This document shows positions 27,551 to 35,784 of a DNA stretch of 58,524 nt, one piece after another. The translations under genes and the position numbers were made by a program. The notes under the pieces were generated by a model that was not told the origin of the DNA, ran no database searches, and saw only the letters and a list, made by a program, of their open reading frames with translations. Numbering within the stretch: the first letter of the stretch is position 1; each line of letters starts with the position of its first letter. Source of the stretch: Vibrio lentus (GTDB taxonomy: Bacteria; Pseudomonadota; Gammaproteobacteria; Enterobacterales; Vibrionaceae); contig NZ_MCZK01000176.1 of assembly GCF_002875945.1 (NCBI RefSeq), positions 1 through 58,524 on the forward strand, read 5' to 3'.

Positions 27551-28450
27551 ATGTACGTTGACTATCATAAGCGGCTCATTCCCGTTGTCCGCTATCTAGA
27601 AAAGCACTTTAACGAGCCACTCAACCTAATCGAAGTCGCGGCGTTGGCCAACTTTTCACCCTACCACTTTCATCGCACTTTTAAGGCAGTTCAGGGCGAG
27701 ACCCTTGCTGATTTCATTCGCCGATTGAGACTCGAAGCGGCAGCTAATGATCTCTTCAAATCCAAGCAGCCCATTATTAATATTGCATTGGACTATGGGT
27801 TCTCATCGTCTCAAAGTTTTGCCAAGGCATTCAAACAACACTTTGGTGTCACACCCAGTGCCTTCCGTGATTGTGAAGATTACCAAGCGTTCAGCGAGCT
27901 AACTCGAAATAGCAAGATTGGACACACGTTGCGCAAGAATGGAAACGATGCAGTGGCAAGCAATTCATATACTGACTCCGAACGAACAACATGGAGTATG
28001 ACAATGAAAACGCAACAATTCGAACCATCAAAACTAGCGTATGTACGAGTGACAGGCCCTTACGGACAAGGTTATGAAGGGCCAAGCGGTCGTCTTTATC
28101 AATGGGCCGAAATGAAAGGGTTAGCAGGTAACAGCTGCATCTTTATCTATCATGACAATCCGGAAATCACACCGAACGATAAATGCCGTACAGACATCTG
28201 CTTGATGGTTTCAGACGACACTGAAGTGCCCAGTGGAATCGAATTGAAAGATTTCCCCGGTGGACAATATGCAGTGATGCGCCAAACGATCACAGAGCCA
28301 AGCCAATACGCTAAAGCGTGGGACGACCTAATGAGTAAGGTCATAGAGTCTGGCCTAGAAACCGAAGACCGACCTTGCTTTGAGCTTTACCACAGCTACG
28401 ATCAACAGACTCAGCATTCAGACGTTAGCTTCTGCACCGCAATTAAATAA
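27551..28450 (+). CDS. AraC-family regulator with GyrI-like effector domain
   Basis: 299 residues from MYVDYHKRL; a GTG 15 nt upstream is also open. The two AraC helix-turn-helices occupy about residues 8-105 (LNLIEVAALANFSPYHFHRTFK and INIALDYGFSSSQSFAKAFK). After a variable linker comes a GyrI/SbmC-like small-molecule-binding domain (about 155-299). This DNA-binding-first order is that of Rob-type regulators, which respond to drugs or other amphipathic compounds. No obvious target lies next to it. It ends in a strong terminator. Confidence 0.87.
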   Translation: MYVDYHKRLIPVVRYLEKHFNEPLNLIEVAALANFSPYHFHRTFKAVQGETLADFIRRLRLEAAANDLFKSKQPIINIALDYGFSSSQSFAKAFKQHFGVTPSAFRDCEDYQAFSELTRNSKIGHTLRKNGNDAVASNSYTDSERTTWSMTMKTQQFEPSKLAYVRVTGPYGQGYEGPSGRLYQWAEMKGLAGNSCIFIYHDNPEITPNDKCRTDICLMVSDDTEVPSGIELKDFPGGQYAVMRQTITEPSQYAKAWDDLMSKVIESGLETEDRPCFELYHSYDQQTQHSDVSFCTAIK

Positions 28451-28469
28451 CAAGAGTAAACACAGTAAT

Positions 28470-28492
28470 AAAGCCTACCTCGTGTAGGCTTT
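28470..28492 (+). terminator. Terminator of the AraC-type gene
   Basis: AAAGCCTAC-CTCGT-GTAGGCTTT with a T-rich tail. Confidence 0.8.
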
Positions 28493-28536
28493 CGTCCTTT
28501 AGTTAGCGAACCAATCAGAACTCTGACTAAAGCTTC

Positions 28537-28875
28537 TTAAAGTCTATGGTTCCACTTACCTTGATGGTCACGGTCGCAATTCTCTTGTGTATCGAAGCTC
28601 ACGTGCTTATCGATATTCTTCAATGTGATCCCAACCTGACTAAACGCCTTTTGGATGGTAACAGAGACCTCCTGCTGACCTCCTCCCTCTAAGAAGTTAG
28701 CTCTATCTTGATTGGTGTCGAATACGCAGACGATTTTTAGGCTCTGTGGAAAAGAAGAGAAATTGACCGTATGAGTCACCCATAGAAAACCATCGTAGCT
28801 CTTCAACGTATCTTCACAAACGTCCGTTAACACGTCTCTGATCTGATTTTCGATCTTCTTATCTGATTTACGCAT
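28537..28875 (-). CDS. Conserved hypothetical protein
   Basis: 112 residues, soluble, mixed alpha/beta, preceded by a GGAAG ribosome site 9 nt from the ATG. The N-terminus is highly charged (MRKSDKKIENQIRDVL) and a core reads FPQSLKIVCVFDTNQD. I recall similar small vibrio proteins of unknown function but cannot give it a role. No signal peptide or membrane segment. Confidence 0.6.
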   Translation of the reverse strand: MRKSDKKIENQIRDVLTDVCEDTLKSYDGFLWVTHTVNFSSFPQSLKIVCVFDTNQDRANFLEGGGQQEVSVTIQKAFSQVGITLKNIDKHVSFDTQENCDRDHQGKWNHRL

Positions 28876-28992
28876 GCAGCAAACTTCCTATTTAACACCT
28901 TAAAAAATAAGGTTTTTCGGTCAATATTGTTTGAACGATATTGGACACTGTGACTGTTTCAAATGCAAAGTATTTATACTCCCACCGATAAA

Positions 28993-29028
28993 TTCCACAA
29001 TGTGGGACTCTTGTTTCACAAAGTGGAA
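28993..29028. promoter_or_regulatory. Two IclR-type palindromes upstream of the IclR gene
   Basis: TTCCACAATGTGGGA (28993-29007) and TTTCACAAAGTGGAA (29014-29028). Both are 15-bp imperfect palindromes of the form TTCCACA-N-TGTGGAA, with centres 21 bp apart (two helical turns). This form is usual for IclR/KdgR-type operators. They lie about 70-105 bp before the IclR start, suggesting cooperative autoregulation. Confidence 0.65.
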
Positions 29029-29098
29029 TGTTGATAGTTATCACATTATCAATAGCAAACTACCGCTATATTTCTCTCATACAACGAGAGGCGGTTTT

Positions 29099-29824
29099 AT
29101 GAGCAAGTTACAAGGTAATCAAACATTGGTAAAAGCAATCGCGGTCATCGACTCGATCGCTGAAGGTAATCGACAACTGAAAGATGTGTGTGAACATTTG
29201 CAGCTGCCGAAATCTACGGTGCACAGAATTATCCAAGGCCTTATTGAAGCTCGCTATATCCGAGAAGTGAAAGGGATTGGTCTAGTGCTAGGTACTAAAA
29301 TGATTCAACTTGGTATCCGCGCCCAACAAGACATGCCTCTCAAAGAAATTGCGAAACCCTTTATTCGCGAACTTGCAGCTCAAACTAAAGATACCGTCCA
29401 TCTAGGCATCAAAGATGAGGATCAAATCTTCTACCTAGATAAAATCCCGGGAGAGCGTGCAATTCAACTGCGATCTCAAGTGGGAGACCGACTGCCAATG
29501 TCTGCAACGGGGATTGGAAAAGCGTTAATGATTGATATGCCAAAGATGGAATGGATTCGACTTATTTCATCGCAAACTAATCATGACGTCGAGTCGATGC
29601 TAAAAAGAATGAATGAATATTCTAAGCATGACTATAGCTATGACTTAGAAGATAACGAAGACCTTGTACGTTGCGTTGCTGTACCAATAAGAAATAAATA
29701 TAACAATATTATTGCAGCTATATCAGTAACCAGCATTAAAGAATACATGTCTGACGAAAGAATGACGGAATTAATCCCTGTTATTACTGAATATTGTCAG
29801 AAAATATCCAAGAAACTTAATTAA
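29099..29824 (+). CDS. IclR-family regulator of the acid-sugar operon
   Basis: 241 residues from MSKLQGNQTL, chosen because GAGAGGCGG precedes it; a longer frame to 28931 would cross the operator palindromes. The winged helix-turn-helix is at about 20-70 (LKDVCEHLQLPKSTVHRIIQ) and the IclR effector domain at about 80-240 (YLDKIPGERAIQLRSQVGDR, MSATGIGKALM). It is the first gene on the same strand as the TRAP transporter and KDGal genes, so it very likely controls them in response to a sugar acid or 2-keto-3-deoxy intermediate. Confidence 0.9.
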   Translation: MSKLQGNQTLVKAIAVIDSIAEGNRQLKDVCEHLQLPKSTVHRIIQGLIEARYIREVKGIGLVLGTKMIQLGIRAQQDMPLKEIAKPFIRELAAQTKDTVHLGIKDEDQIFYLDKIPGERAIQLRSQVGDRLPMSATGIGKALMIDMPKMEWIRLISSQTNHDVESMLKRMNEYSKHDYSYDLEDNEDLVRCVAVPIRNKYNNIIAAISVTSIKEYMSDERMTELIPVITEYCQKISKKLN

Positions 29825-29832
29825 CCCTACAG

Positions 29833-29849
29833 GTGTATGTAACGTACAC
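29833..29849. promoter_or_regulatory. 17-bp palindrome between the IclR gene and dctP
   Basis: GTGTATGT-A-ACGTACAC, 8-bp arms with one mismatch, in the 58-bp gap before the substrate-binding protein gene. A possible operator or mRNA hairpin. Confidence 0.4.
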
Positions 29850-29882
29850 TTTATATAAATAATAAATCAATCAGGTACGACT

Positions 29883-30938
29883 ATGTCTAGAACCGGAAAA
29901 ATTCTAGCCATTGGTGGGGTGTTTGTCGCCTCAATCATTGGTGCAGCTATTGCTACAAATTCTCAAGGAAATAACCAATCGAGTATTGCAGCAGGTGAAT
30001 CTCAAGTTCAAACATTACGTTTCAGCATGAGCTCTAATAACAAACACCCTATCTATGATGGTGCTGCTAAGTTTAAAGAAATTGTTGAGAAATTTACTGA
30101 ACTGAAGGTGGATATATACCCTTCAGCGCAATTAGGTGATGACCGTGCGGCGATTGAAATGCTGCAATTAGGAACACTTGACGTATCTATTCCATCGACG
30201 GGTCCACTGGCTAACTTCTACCCTGAATACAATGTGTTCGACCTTCCCTTTATGATCACCAGTGAAGATGTCGCAGATAAAGTGCTACGCAGCGAATTTG
30301 GCGACGACATGCTGAAAAGACTGGAGTCAAAAGGCTTAGTCGGCCTGGATTTCTGGGAAAATGGCTTCCGTCATGTAACTAATTCACGTCGTGCTGTGAA
30401 ATCGATTGAAGATGTGAAAGGCCTAAAGATCCGTACTATGGAGAGCCCACTTCACCTAGACGCTTGGAAAGCAATGGGCGCAACCCCAACGCCGATGGCC
30501 TTCAACGAACTGTTCACAGCACTGCAGCAAGGCACGGTTGACGGGCAAGAAAACCCTTACCCGAATATCGCACTGAACAACTTGTTCGAAGTACAAGAAA
30601 CCTTATCAAACACAGGCCATGTATACACACCATTGGCTTTAATTGTTAGCCAAGCGACATGGAACAAACTAAGCCGTCACGATCAAAGGGTTCTGCGCCA
30701 AGCCGCTATTGATGCTGGCGACTACGAGCGTCAAGTTAACCGTCGAGTCAATCTTGAAAGCTTGGATGTTATTAAACAAAACATGGAAGTAGTAACGCTA
30801 ACACCTGAAGCACTGGTTGGCTTCCAAGAAGCGACTAAGCCCGTTATTGAGAAATACACACCAATCATTGGCAAAGATGTTGTCTCCGCTTTCCAAGAAC
30901 AAATTAAAAAAGCTGAAAACGAATTAGCCGCTCAGTAA
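29883..30938 (+). CDS. dctP: TRAP transporter substrate-binding protein (DctP family)
   Basis: 351 residues. An N-terminal hydrophobic signal segment (about 7-26) precedes a periplasmic solute-binding fold with the TRAP signatures PSAQLGDDRAAIEMLQLGTLD near 78, WENGFRHVTNSRR near 158, KGLKIRTMESP near 179 and VDGQENPYPNI near 218. The arginine in KIRTM is the family's carboxylate-clamp position, consistent with an organic or sugar acid ligand. It delivers ligand to the DctQ/DctM permease encoded next. Confidence 0.92.
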   Translation: MSRTGKILAIGGVFVASIIGAAIATNSQGNNQSSIAAGESQVQTLRFSMSSNNKHPIYDGAAKFKEIVEKFTELKVDIYPSAQLGDDRAAIEMLQLGTLDVSIPSTGPLANFYPEYNVFDLPFMITSEDVADKVLRSEFGDDMLKRLESKGLVGLDFWENGFRHVTNSRRAVKSIEDVKGLKIRTMESPLHLDAWKAMGATPTPMAFNELFTALQQGTVDGQENPYPNIALNNLFEVQETLSNTGHVYTPLALIVSQATWNKLSRHDQRVLRQAAIDAGDYERQVNRRVNLESLDVIKQNMEVVTLTPEALVGFQEATKPVIEKYTPIIGKDVVSAFQEQIKKAENELAAQ

Positions 30939-31073
30939 CTTAAGCCATCACTTAACATTTAGACCATTACATTATTAATACTGACTATTTTGATGATTAA
31001 CCCTCAATAACTATCATTAATAAATAATAAACAAGCAATAGGTCTAAGTAATAAGTGAACAAGGAACCTTATT

Positions 31074-31547
31074 ATGTTGAATTGGTTAGATAAGTATTTT
31101 GAAAATACGATAGCCGTAATACTGCTCGTTATTATGACGGCGGCAATATTCTTACAAGTAGTATCCAGAACATTCGATTATTCAATTGCTTGGACTGAAG
31201 AGTTAGCTCGCTATTGTTTCATTTGGTTAGTTTATATCGGCATCAGCTTTGCTGTCGCGAAAAAGAGCCACATAAAAATAGAAGCCATAGCAATGTTAAT
31301 TGATGAGAAGGAAAAAAAGTACCTAAGCCTATTTTCGGACTTCGTCTTCTTAGCATTCTCTGTTGTTATTTTATTTAAATCAACGCAGATGGTGGCGAAC
31401 CTATATTACCTAGGTCAAACATCACCAGCACTTGGGTTGCCAATGTGGATCGTTTATCTAGCTGGCCCAATAGGCTTTGCACTTACATCAATCAGGTTGA
31501 TTCAACAGATGGTATCCACCACTGATGACATCAAAACAGCGAAATAG
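31074..31547 (+). CDS. dctQ: TRAP transporter small permease (DctQ family)
   Basis: 157 residues with four predicted membrane helices (about 12-32, 47-65, 87-105 and 125-145) and the DctQ-type block AWTEELARYCFIWLVYIG near 38. Ribosome site AAGGAACC. It starts 135 bp after dctP, and its stop is 9 nt before dctM. Confidence 0.9.
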   Translation: MLNWLDKYFENTIAVILLVIMTAAIFLQVVSRTFDYSIAWTEELARYCFIWLVYIGISFAVAKKSHIKIEAIAMLIDEKEKKYLSLFSDFVFLAFSVVILFKSTQMVANLYYLGQTSPALGLPMWIVYLAGPIGFALTSIRLIQQMVSTTDDIKTAK

Positions 31548-31556
31548 GAGGTAATC

Positions 31557-32825
31557 ATGTCAGTATTTATTTTGTTTGCGACTTTCGCACTACTCGTTAT
31601 TGCCTCTGTGCCCATTGCTATCTCATTGGGTATGGCAACGCTACTCACCATTATTTCAACCGGCACCTTAAGCGTTGATTTTCTTGTGAGTACCTTAATC
31701 ACCTCTGTCGATTCTTTCCCAATTATGGCAGTACCATTTTTCATCCTAGCGGGTGACATCATGGGCAGCGGCGGTATCTCGCAACGTTTGGTGAACTTTG
31801 CTAACTCATTAGTGAAAAACATCACGGGTGGCTTCGCGATTGCTTCAATCATTACATGTATGTTCTTCGCTGCTATCTCGGGCTCAGGCCCAGCTACAGT
31901 AGCAGCGGTTGGCGGCATCATGATTCCAGCGATGATCAAGTACGGCTACGACAAGGGCTTTGCAACCGCGGTTGTCACAGCAGCAGGTGCGATTGGTGTC
32001 ATGATTCCACCAAGCATCCCAATGGTGATGTACGGCGTATCTGCAGGCGTATCAATTGGCGACTTATTCATTGCAGGCATCATCCCAGGCATCTTGGTAT
32101 CGCTTTGTTTGATGGCTTGGGCATACATCTACTCTAAGAAAAAAGGCTACAAAGGATCAGACGAACCGTTTAGCTGGAAAGAGGTGTGGGCTCAATTTAA
32201 ACACGCTCAACTCGCTCTGCTTATCCCAGTAATCATTCTTGGCGGTATCTACGGCGGTATTTTCACCCCAACAGAAGCAAGTGTAGTAGCGGTGGTTTAT
32301 GGCCTTATTGTGAGCCTATTCGCCTACAAAGAAATTACCTTTAAAGACTTACCAAAAATCTTCACTAAATCGGTGATTACTTCCGTGATTGTGTTGTTGA
32401 TTGTAGGTACCGCGACTGCCTTTGGTAAGTACTTAGCACTTGAGCAAATTCCAACACAAATTGCTAACGCGATGCTTGAGTTCTCTGATAGCAAGGTGAT
32501 CTTCATTATCTTGATGGTAGCTCTACTGCTCGTCGTCGGCTGTTTCATGGAGACCGTTGCGGCAATCATTATTCTGACGCCAATCTTGGTTCCAGTGGCC
32601 ATGCTATTCGGTTTCAACCCAGTACACATCGGCATCATCATGGTGGTGACATTGGCTATCGGGTTTATCACTCCTCCTCTCGGTCTAAACTTATTTGTTG
32701 GCTCGAGCGTTTCAGGGGTCTCTGTTGAGAAACTTTCTAAAGCCATTATCCCGTTCTTCTTAGCCATGATGTTCGCGTTAACGCTGATTGTATTTATTCC
32801 TCAGATATCTCTGATTCTGATTTAA
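31557..32825 (+). CDS. dctM: TRAP transporter large permease (DctM family)
   Basis: 422 residues, very hydrophobic with about 12 helices. DctM signatures include PFFILAGDIMGSGGIS near 60, ISGSGPATVAAVGGIMIP near 108, IPPSIPMVMYGVSAG near 151 and a C-terminal ITPPLGLNLFVGSSVSG near 366. This is the sodium-coupled transport subunit. A near-ideal AGGAGG ribosome site precedes it. Confidence 0.93.
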   Translation: MSVFILFATFALLVIASVPIAISLGMATLLTIISTGTLSVDFLVSTLITSVDSFPIMAVPFFILAGDIMGSGGISQRLVNFANSLVKNITGGFAIASIITCMFFAAISGSGPATVAAVGGIMIPAMIKYGYDKGFATAVVTAAGAIGVMIPPSIPMVMYGVSAGVSIGDLFIAGIIPGILVSLCLMAWAYIYSKKKGYKGSDEPFSWKEVWAQFKHAQLALLIPVIILGGIYGGIFTPTEASVVAVVYGLIVSLFAYKEITFKDLPKIFTKSVITSVIVLLIVGTATAFGKYLALEQIPTQIANAMLEFSDSKVIFIILMVALLLVVGCFMETVAAIIILTPILVPVAMLFGFNPVHIGIIMVVTLAIGFITPPLGLNLFVGSSVSGVSVEKLSKAIIPFFLAMMFALTLIVFIPQISLILI

Positions 32826-32839
32826 GTAAGGTATTTATT

Positions 32840-33985
32840 GTGAAAATTATTGATGTCATTCCACACGCAATCTCAGTTCCACTAGAGACGCCATTTTACT
32901 TCGCACAAGGCTGGGTTCATAACCGTAGCTCAATGATCATCGAAATCGTTACTGATGAAGGGGTTGTTGGTTTTGGTGAAGCTCTGTGTCACGGCCTACA
33001 GAGCCCACACATTGCGGCGGCATTTATTGAACATACCTTTAAGCCACTACTGCTCGGACGCAGCCCGTTCGACGTGGAAGTGCTTTGGGAAGAGATGTAC
33101 AACGTGACTCGCCCATACGGTCAAGGTGGTTCTGCGGTGAACGCGATCAGCGGTGTTGATATTGCACTGTGGGATGTCATTGGTAAGGCTCTCAATAAAC
33201 CAATTCACTCACTGATCGGCGGTGCTTTCCGCAAGGAAGTCACCCCGTACGCAACTGGCTTTTATCGTGTCGCAGACGCGAAATATCCAGAAGCAGCTAT
33301 TGAGGAAGCACATCGCTATGTCGATGGTGGCTTTGAAGCGTTCAAACTCAAAATTGGATTTGGCGTAGATGAAGACATCGCCTTCATTCGTTCGATTCGT
33401 GAAGCCGTTGGTAATGATGTGAAGATCATGGCTGATGCTAATGGGGCGTACAACGCCGCTGCTGCACGTCGCATCATCAAAGAAACAGAAGAGTTCAACC
33501 TGTACTTCTTAGAGGAGCTGTTAGCTCCAGAAGACATTGCTGGCTATCAAGAAATCAAGAACCTTTCTAAAACTTATATCGCCGCAGGTGAGCAACTGTT
33601 CGGGAAAATGGGCTACCGCCCTTGGCTTGAACAGAGAGCGTTAGACGTGATTCAACCTGATCTATGTTCTTCAGGTGGTATCACGGAATGTAAGAAGATT
33701 GCAGCAATGGCACAAGCAAACCACACCATGATGACTCCACACGTGTGGGGTTCTGGCATTGGTATTGCGGCCTCTTTGCAGTTTATTGCTTCGCTACCAA
33801 GTTCACCACTATCACTCACCCCTATCGAGCCAATGCTTGAGTTTGACCAGTCTTCACACCCATTCCGTAAAGATCTCATTTGCGATGGCATCAAGATGGA
33901 AAACGGCAAGGTACAAATCTCTACCAAACCGGGCATCGGTGTCGATGTGAATACCGATATCATCAAGCAGTACAAAGTTAACTAA
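32840..33985 (+). CDS. Enolase-superfamily sugar-acid cycloisomerase/dehydratase
   Basis: 381 residues with a GTG start. Mandelate racemase/muconate-lactonizing fold: N-terminal cap (1-125), then the barrel with the KLKIG motif (Lys169, Lys171), metal ligands Asp199 (MADAN), Glu225 (FLEEL) and Glu251 (AAGEQ), and His301 in TPHVWGSG. The C-terminal half resembles D-galactarolactone cycloisomerase (Gci) and, by family, 3,6-anhydro-L-galactonate cycloisomerase of marine vibrios (conserved GFGVDED, IQPDLCSSGG, IEPMLEFD). The downstream dgoK and dgoA instead suggest a product that is 2-keto-3-deoxy-galactonate, as from a galactonate-type dehydratase. Substrate undetermined. The last three codons and stop are tandemly duplicated downstream. 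Confidence 0.88.
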   Translation: MKIIDVIPHAISVPLETPFYFAQGWVHNRSSMIIEIVTDEGVVGFGEALCHGLQSPHIAAAFIEHTFKPLLLGRSPFDVEVLWEEMYNVTRPYGQGGSAVNAISGVDIALWDVIGKALNKPIHSLIGGAFRKEVTPYATGFYRVADAKYPEAAIEEAHRYVDGGFEAFKLKIGFGVDEDIAFIRSIREAVGNDVKIMADANGAYNAAAARRIIKETEEFNLYFLEELLAPEDIAGYQEIKNLSKTYIAAGEQLFGKMGYRPWLEQRALDVIQPDLCSSGGITECKKIAAMAQANHTMMTPHVWGSGIGIAASLQFIASLPSSPLSLTPIEPMLEFDQSSHPFRKDLICDGIKMENGKVQISTKPGIGVDVNTDIIKQYKVN

Positions 33986-34044
33986 ATAAGCAAAGTTAAC
34001 TAAAGAGACAAGGTTAACTAAATAAACAGAGTTGGCTAGATCCG
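33973..34044 (+). repeat. Four 18-bp tandem repeats at the cycloisomerase stop codon
   Basis: Units start at 33973, 33991, 34009 and 34027. The first is CAAAGTTAACTAAATAAG and includes the end of the coding sequence. Each unit reads in frame Lys-Val-Asn-stop; the fourth has diverged to Arg-Val-Gly-stop. Confidence 0.93.
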
Positions 34045-34104
34045 AACGTTAACGGTTCGACAAAGTAAACCGATAAAAATGTACATCAACTAAACCTAAA
34101 ACTG

Positions 34105-34120
34105 CGCGCCTTAGGGCGCG
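34105..34120 (+). other. GC-rich hairpin just before dgoK
   Basis: CGCGCC-TTAG-GGCGCG, a perfect 6-bp GC stem with a 4-nt loop, not followed by T. It ends 16 nt before the dgoK ATG. It may set relative expression of dgoK within the operon mRNA. Only a weak GAG ribosome site follows. Confidence 0.6.
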
Positions 34121-34136
34121 TCTGTGAGCTGTAATT

Positions 34137-35045
34137 ATGAATCAAAAAAACAAAATCAGTTGGCTAATTCTGGATTGGGGAACGACAAACTTTCGTGCCT
34201 TTGCCATGGATGAACAAGGACAGGTCGTTGATAAAACAGAACGCAAAATGGGGCTGCTTCAGGTTGAAGATGGTGCCTTTGCAACCAAGCTTGAAACATT
34301 ACTGAGTGAGTGGCTCGGCGAATACCAACACTTCCCAATTTATATGGCAGGTATGGTTGGTTCTGCACAGGGCTGGGTCAACGTCCCTTATGTATCCACG
34401 CCAACTAATGTGGAGTCCTTGGCTCAAAACACCCATCAATTCGACCTCCCTTGGGGGGCAACAGCCACCATCATTCCGGGTGTCAGCCATTGTGATGAGC
34501 ATGGCCACTACGACGTCATGCGTGGTGAAGAGGTTCAGTTGTTTGGACTTCTTGAGTTAGCAGGCAAACCGACGCTTGAAGCAGCCTTTCCGGGTACTCA
34601 CAGCAAACACGCAAATATTGAAGCGGGTAAGTTAGTCTCGTTTTCAACCTACATGACTGGCGAACTTTTTTCTGCACTGTCGACACACACAATCCTAGGG
34701 CGTGGCTTACCTGAACAAATGAGTTCGACCACTGCTTTTGTGAAAGGGGTAAAGGAAAGCTCGAACCCGTCAATCACTAATCAACTTTTCAAAGCCAGAA
34801 CGCATCGTCTATTCGGCAATCTAGAAGAGAGTGAGGTGTTTGATTACTTATCAGGGCTGTTAATCGGCAACGAAGTGCGAGAACTGCATCAAGAGAGCAT
34901 CTACTTGGTGGGCGGGAAAGCCCTATCAGAACGCTATGACCAAGCATGTCGTCAGCTAAAGAAAACAACCGAATACGTGAATGGCGATGACACTTTCATC
35001 GCTGGAATGTTAAAAATTAAAGAGGCAATGAACAATGACAAATAA
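34137..35045 (+). CDS. dgoK: 2-dehydro-3-deoxygalactonokinase
   Basis: 302 residues. Phosphorylates 2-keto-3-deoxy-galactonate at C6 with ATP. DgoK-family blocks: LILDWGTTNFRAF near residue 12 (phosphate 1), AGMVGSAQGW near 70, PGTHSKHANIE near 155, YMTGELFSALS near 175 and LVGGKALSERY near 260. Its end overlaps dgoA by 11 nt, showing coupled translation. Confidence 0.92.
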   Translation: MNQKNKISWLILDWGTTNFRAFAMDEQGQVVDKTERKMGLLQVEDGAFATKLETLLSEWLGEYQHFPIYMAGMVGSAQGWVNVPYVSTPTNVESLAQNTHQFDLPWGATATIIPGVSHCDEHGHYDVMRGEEVQLFGLLELAGKPTLEAAFPGTHSKHANIEAGKLVSFSTYMTGELFSALSTHTILGRGLPEQMSSTTAFVKGVKESSNPSITNQLFKARTHRLFGNLEESEVFDYLSGLLIGNEVRELHQESIYLVGGKALSERYDQACRQLKKTTEYVNGDDTFIAGMLKIKEAMNNDK

Positions 35046-35673
35046 AGACTTTAACCTAAGTGATCACTTACCACTCGTTGCCATTATCCGTGGTGTAGAA
35101 CCGGCAGATTGTATTCGTGTGACGCAGATTTTGATTGAGGAAGGCTTCTCAATGATTGAAGTGCCATTGAACTCACCAGATGCATTGACCAGCATTAAAA
35201 TGCTAGTCGAACATTTCGGTGATCAATACTTAATTGGCGCGGGTACCGTTACCACACCAGAAAAAGCACAAGCTGTGATTGATACAGGTGCAAACTTAGT
35301 CGTAACGCCGAACTTCAACGAACAGGTCGTGAAAATGTCAGCGGCTGCAGGTTGCGTCAGCTTCCCTGGTGTTGTTACGCCAACAGAGGCGTTCGCTGCA
35401 CTTGCTGCCGGCGCGACAGGGTTAAAACTATTCCCGGTTTCTGTCCTTGGGCTTGATGGCTTTAAAGCGTTGAATTCCGTGCTGCCTCCCGAAGCAATCT
35501 GCTTACCAGTAGGTGGAATCAACCCTACCATCGAAAGCATGAAACCATACTTAGACATCGGTGCGAAAGGCTTTGGTTTAGGAGCGTCACTTTACAAGCC
35601 AGGCTTATCTGACGACGAGATTCGCGCCAATGCAAAAGCATTCAATACCGCCTTTAAAGCGTCTGTAGCTTAA
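35035..35673 (+). CDS. dgoA: 2-dehydro-3-deoxy-6-phosphogalactonate aldolase
   Basis: 212-residue class I aldolase of the KDPG/KDPGal family, cleaving 2-keto-3-deoxy-6-phosphogalactonate to pyruvate and D-glyceraldehyde 3-phosphate. Catalytic Glu42 is in IEVPLNSP and Schiff-base Lys131 in GLKLFP, with the phosphate loop VGGIN near 162. The MIEVPLNSP form is typical of DgoA rather than Eda. Last gene of the operon. Confidence 0.92.
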   Translation: MTNKDFNLSDHLPLVAIIRGVEPADCIRVTQILIEEGFSMIEVPLNSPDALTSIKMLVEHFGDQYLIGAGTVTTPEKAQAVIDTGANLVVTPNFNEQVVKMSAAAGCVSFPGVVTPTEAFAALAAGATGLKLFPVSVLGLDGFKALNSVLPPEAICLPVGGINPTIESMKPYLDIGAKGFGLGASLYKPGLSDDEIRANAKAFNTAFKASVA

Positions 35674-35712
35674 GTAAACTCGCCCAAATAGTAAGCAGAA
35701 CCAACAATACAG

Positions 35713-35762
35713 CTCATATTTGTCTATGTGATTTGTTATCAAATCATACAGAACAATATGAG
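35713..35762. terminator. Long imperfect hairpin between convergent dgoA and the oxidoreductase gene
   Basis: 23-nt arms (35713-35735 and 35740-35762), 19 of 23 positions complementary, with a TTAT loop. Probably a bidirectional transcription barrier. The T-run is poor on both sides, so termination is inferred. Confidence 0.55.
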
Positions 35763-35784
35763 TCGTATTTCTTTTACTAAGACA

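Noticed and set aside
28931..29098. N-terminal extension of the IclR gene
   Set aside because: It would translate the operator palindromes, has no ribosome site, and the internal ATG has a strong one.
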